Shown here in pieces: positions 5,234 to 5,304 of a DNA stretch of 5,304 nt (position 1 is its first letter; each line of letters starts with the position of its first letter). The notes beneath the pieces are model-generated. The model made no database searches. It was not told the DNA's origin and saw only the letters and a program-made list of their open reading frames with translations. The translations under genes were made by a program, and so were the position numbers. The stretch is from assembly GCA_900552755.1 (NCBI GenBank), contig USAY01000121.1, positions 1-5,304 on the forward strand. Direction: 5' to 3'. The DNA is from an uncultured Collinsella sp. (lineage in GTDB: Bacteria; Actinomycetota; Coriobacteriia; Coriobacteriales; Coriobacteriaceae).

Positions 5234-5304
5234 ATGGGTCTGATTCAAAAGAAGGACGAGAAGGACGAGATCGACGGCATCCAGATCATCGAGCGCGGCG
5301 AAGG
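5234..5304 (+). CDS. Start of an unidentified gene, cut by the window end
   Basis: Only 23 codons are visible. The product begins MGLIQKKDEKDEIDG and is highly charged with alternating Lys, Asp and Glu; no signal peptide or hydrophobic segment is seen so far. The reading frame is open to the end of the window and has a strong ribosome binding site. It lies beyond the hairpin at 5167-5195, so it is probably a separate transcription unit. Nothing in the visible part identifies a family. Confidence 0.7.
   Translation, partial: MGLIQKKDEKDEIDGIQIIERGE

Overview
The window looks like chromosomal DNA from a high-GC Actinomycetota of the class Coriobacteriia, probably Collinsella or a close relative. 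This rests on general recognition: GC-rich codon use (GAG, GCC and CTG dominate), the style of the proteins, and a Collinsella-like set of neighbours. No 16S or other taxonomic marker is present. All genes are on the + strand and the region is densely coded. I see no mobile element, CRISPR array, tRNA or rRNA.

Layout. (1) 72-656 encodes a long-form ribosome hibernation promoting factor (HPF), followed by a perfect 8-bp inverted repeat (661-682) and a strong intrinsic terminator (686-717). (2) 736-1689 encodes a DegV/FakB-type fatty-acid-binding protein. (3) A 98-bp C/A-rich, G-poor spacer with no visible hairpin terminator leads to 1788-2867, an NAD(P)-dependent beta-hydroxyacid dehydrogenase close to tartronate semialdehyde reductase. 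It carries an unexpected His/Cys-rich C-terminal tail of about 55 residues. (4) 2873-3301 is a small three-helix membrane protein of unknown function. (5) 3317-4015 is a HEAT-repeat-like alpha-helical protein. (6) 4022-5107 is an isocitrate dehydrogenase with NAD-type signatures. (7) A hairpin at 5167-5195 closes the cluster, and a new gene begins at 5234 and runs off the window.

Genes 3 to 6 are separated by only 5, 15 and 6 nt. Two of the three internal ribosome binding sites lie inside the last codons of the preceding gene, so these four genes almost certainly form one translationally coupled operon. The degV-like gene may be co-transcribed with them. The biochemical theme is partial: a hydroxyacid/semialdehyde reductase and an isocitrate dehydrogenase, both nucleotide-linked central-carbon oxidoreductases, flank two proteins of unknown function.

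The most distinctive item is the metal-binding-like tail of the reductase. It has 14 His and 9 Cys in the last 56 residues and contains three exact-length 12-residue (36-bp) tandem repeats. It is unusual for this enzyme family and suggests metal buffering or metal-linked regulation. The rest of the window is fairly ordinary, and I do not see a clear new defence or mobile system.
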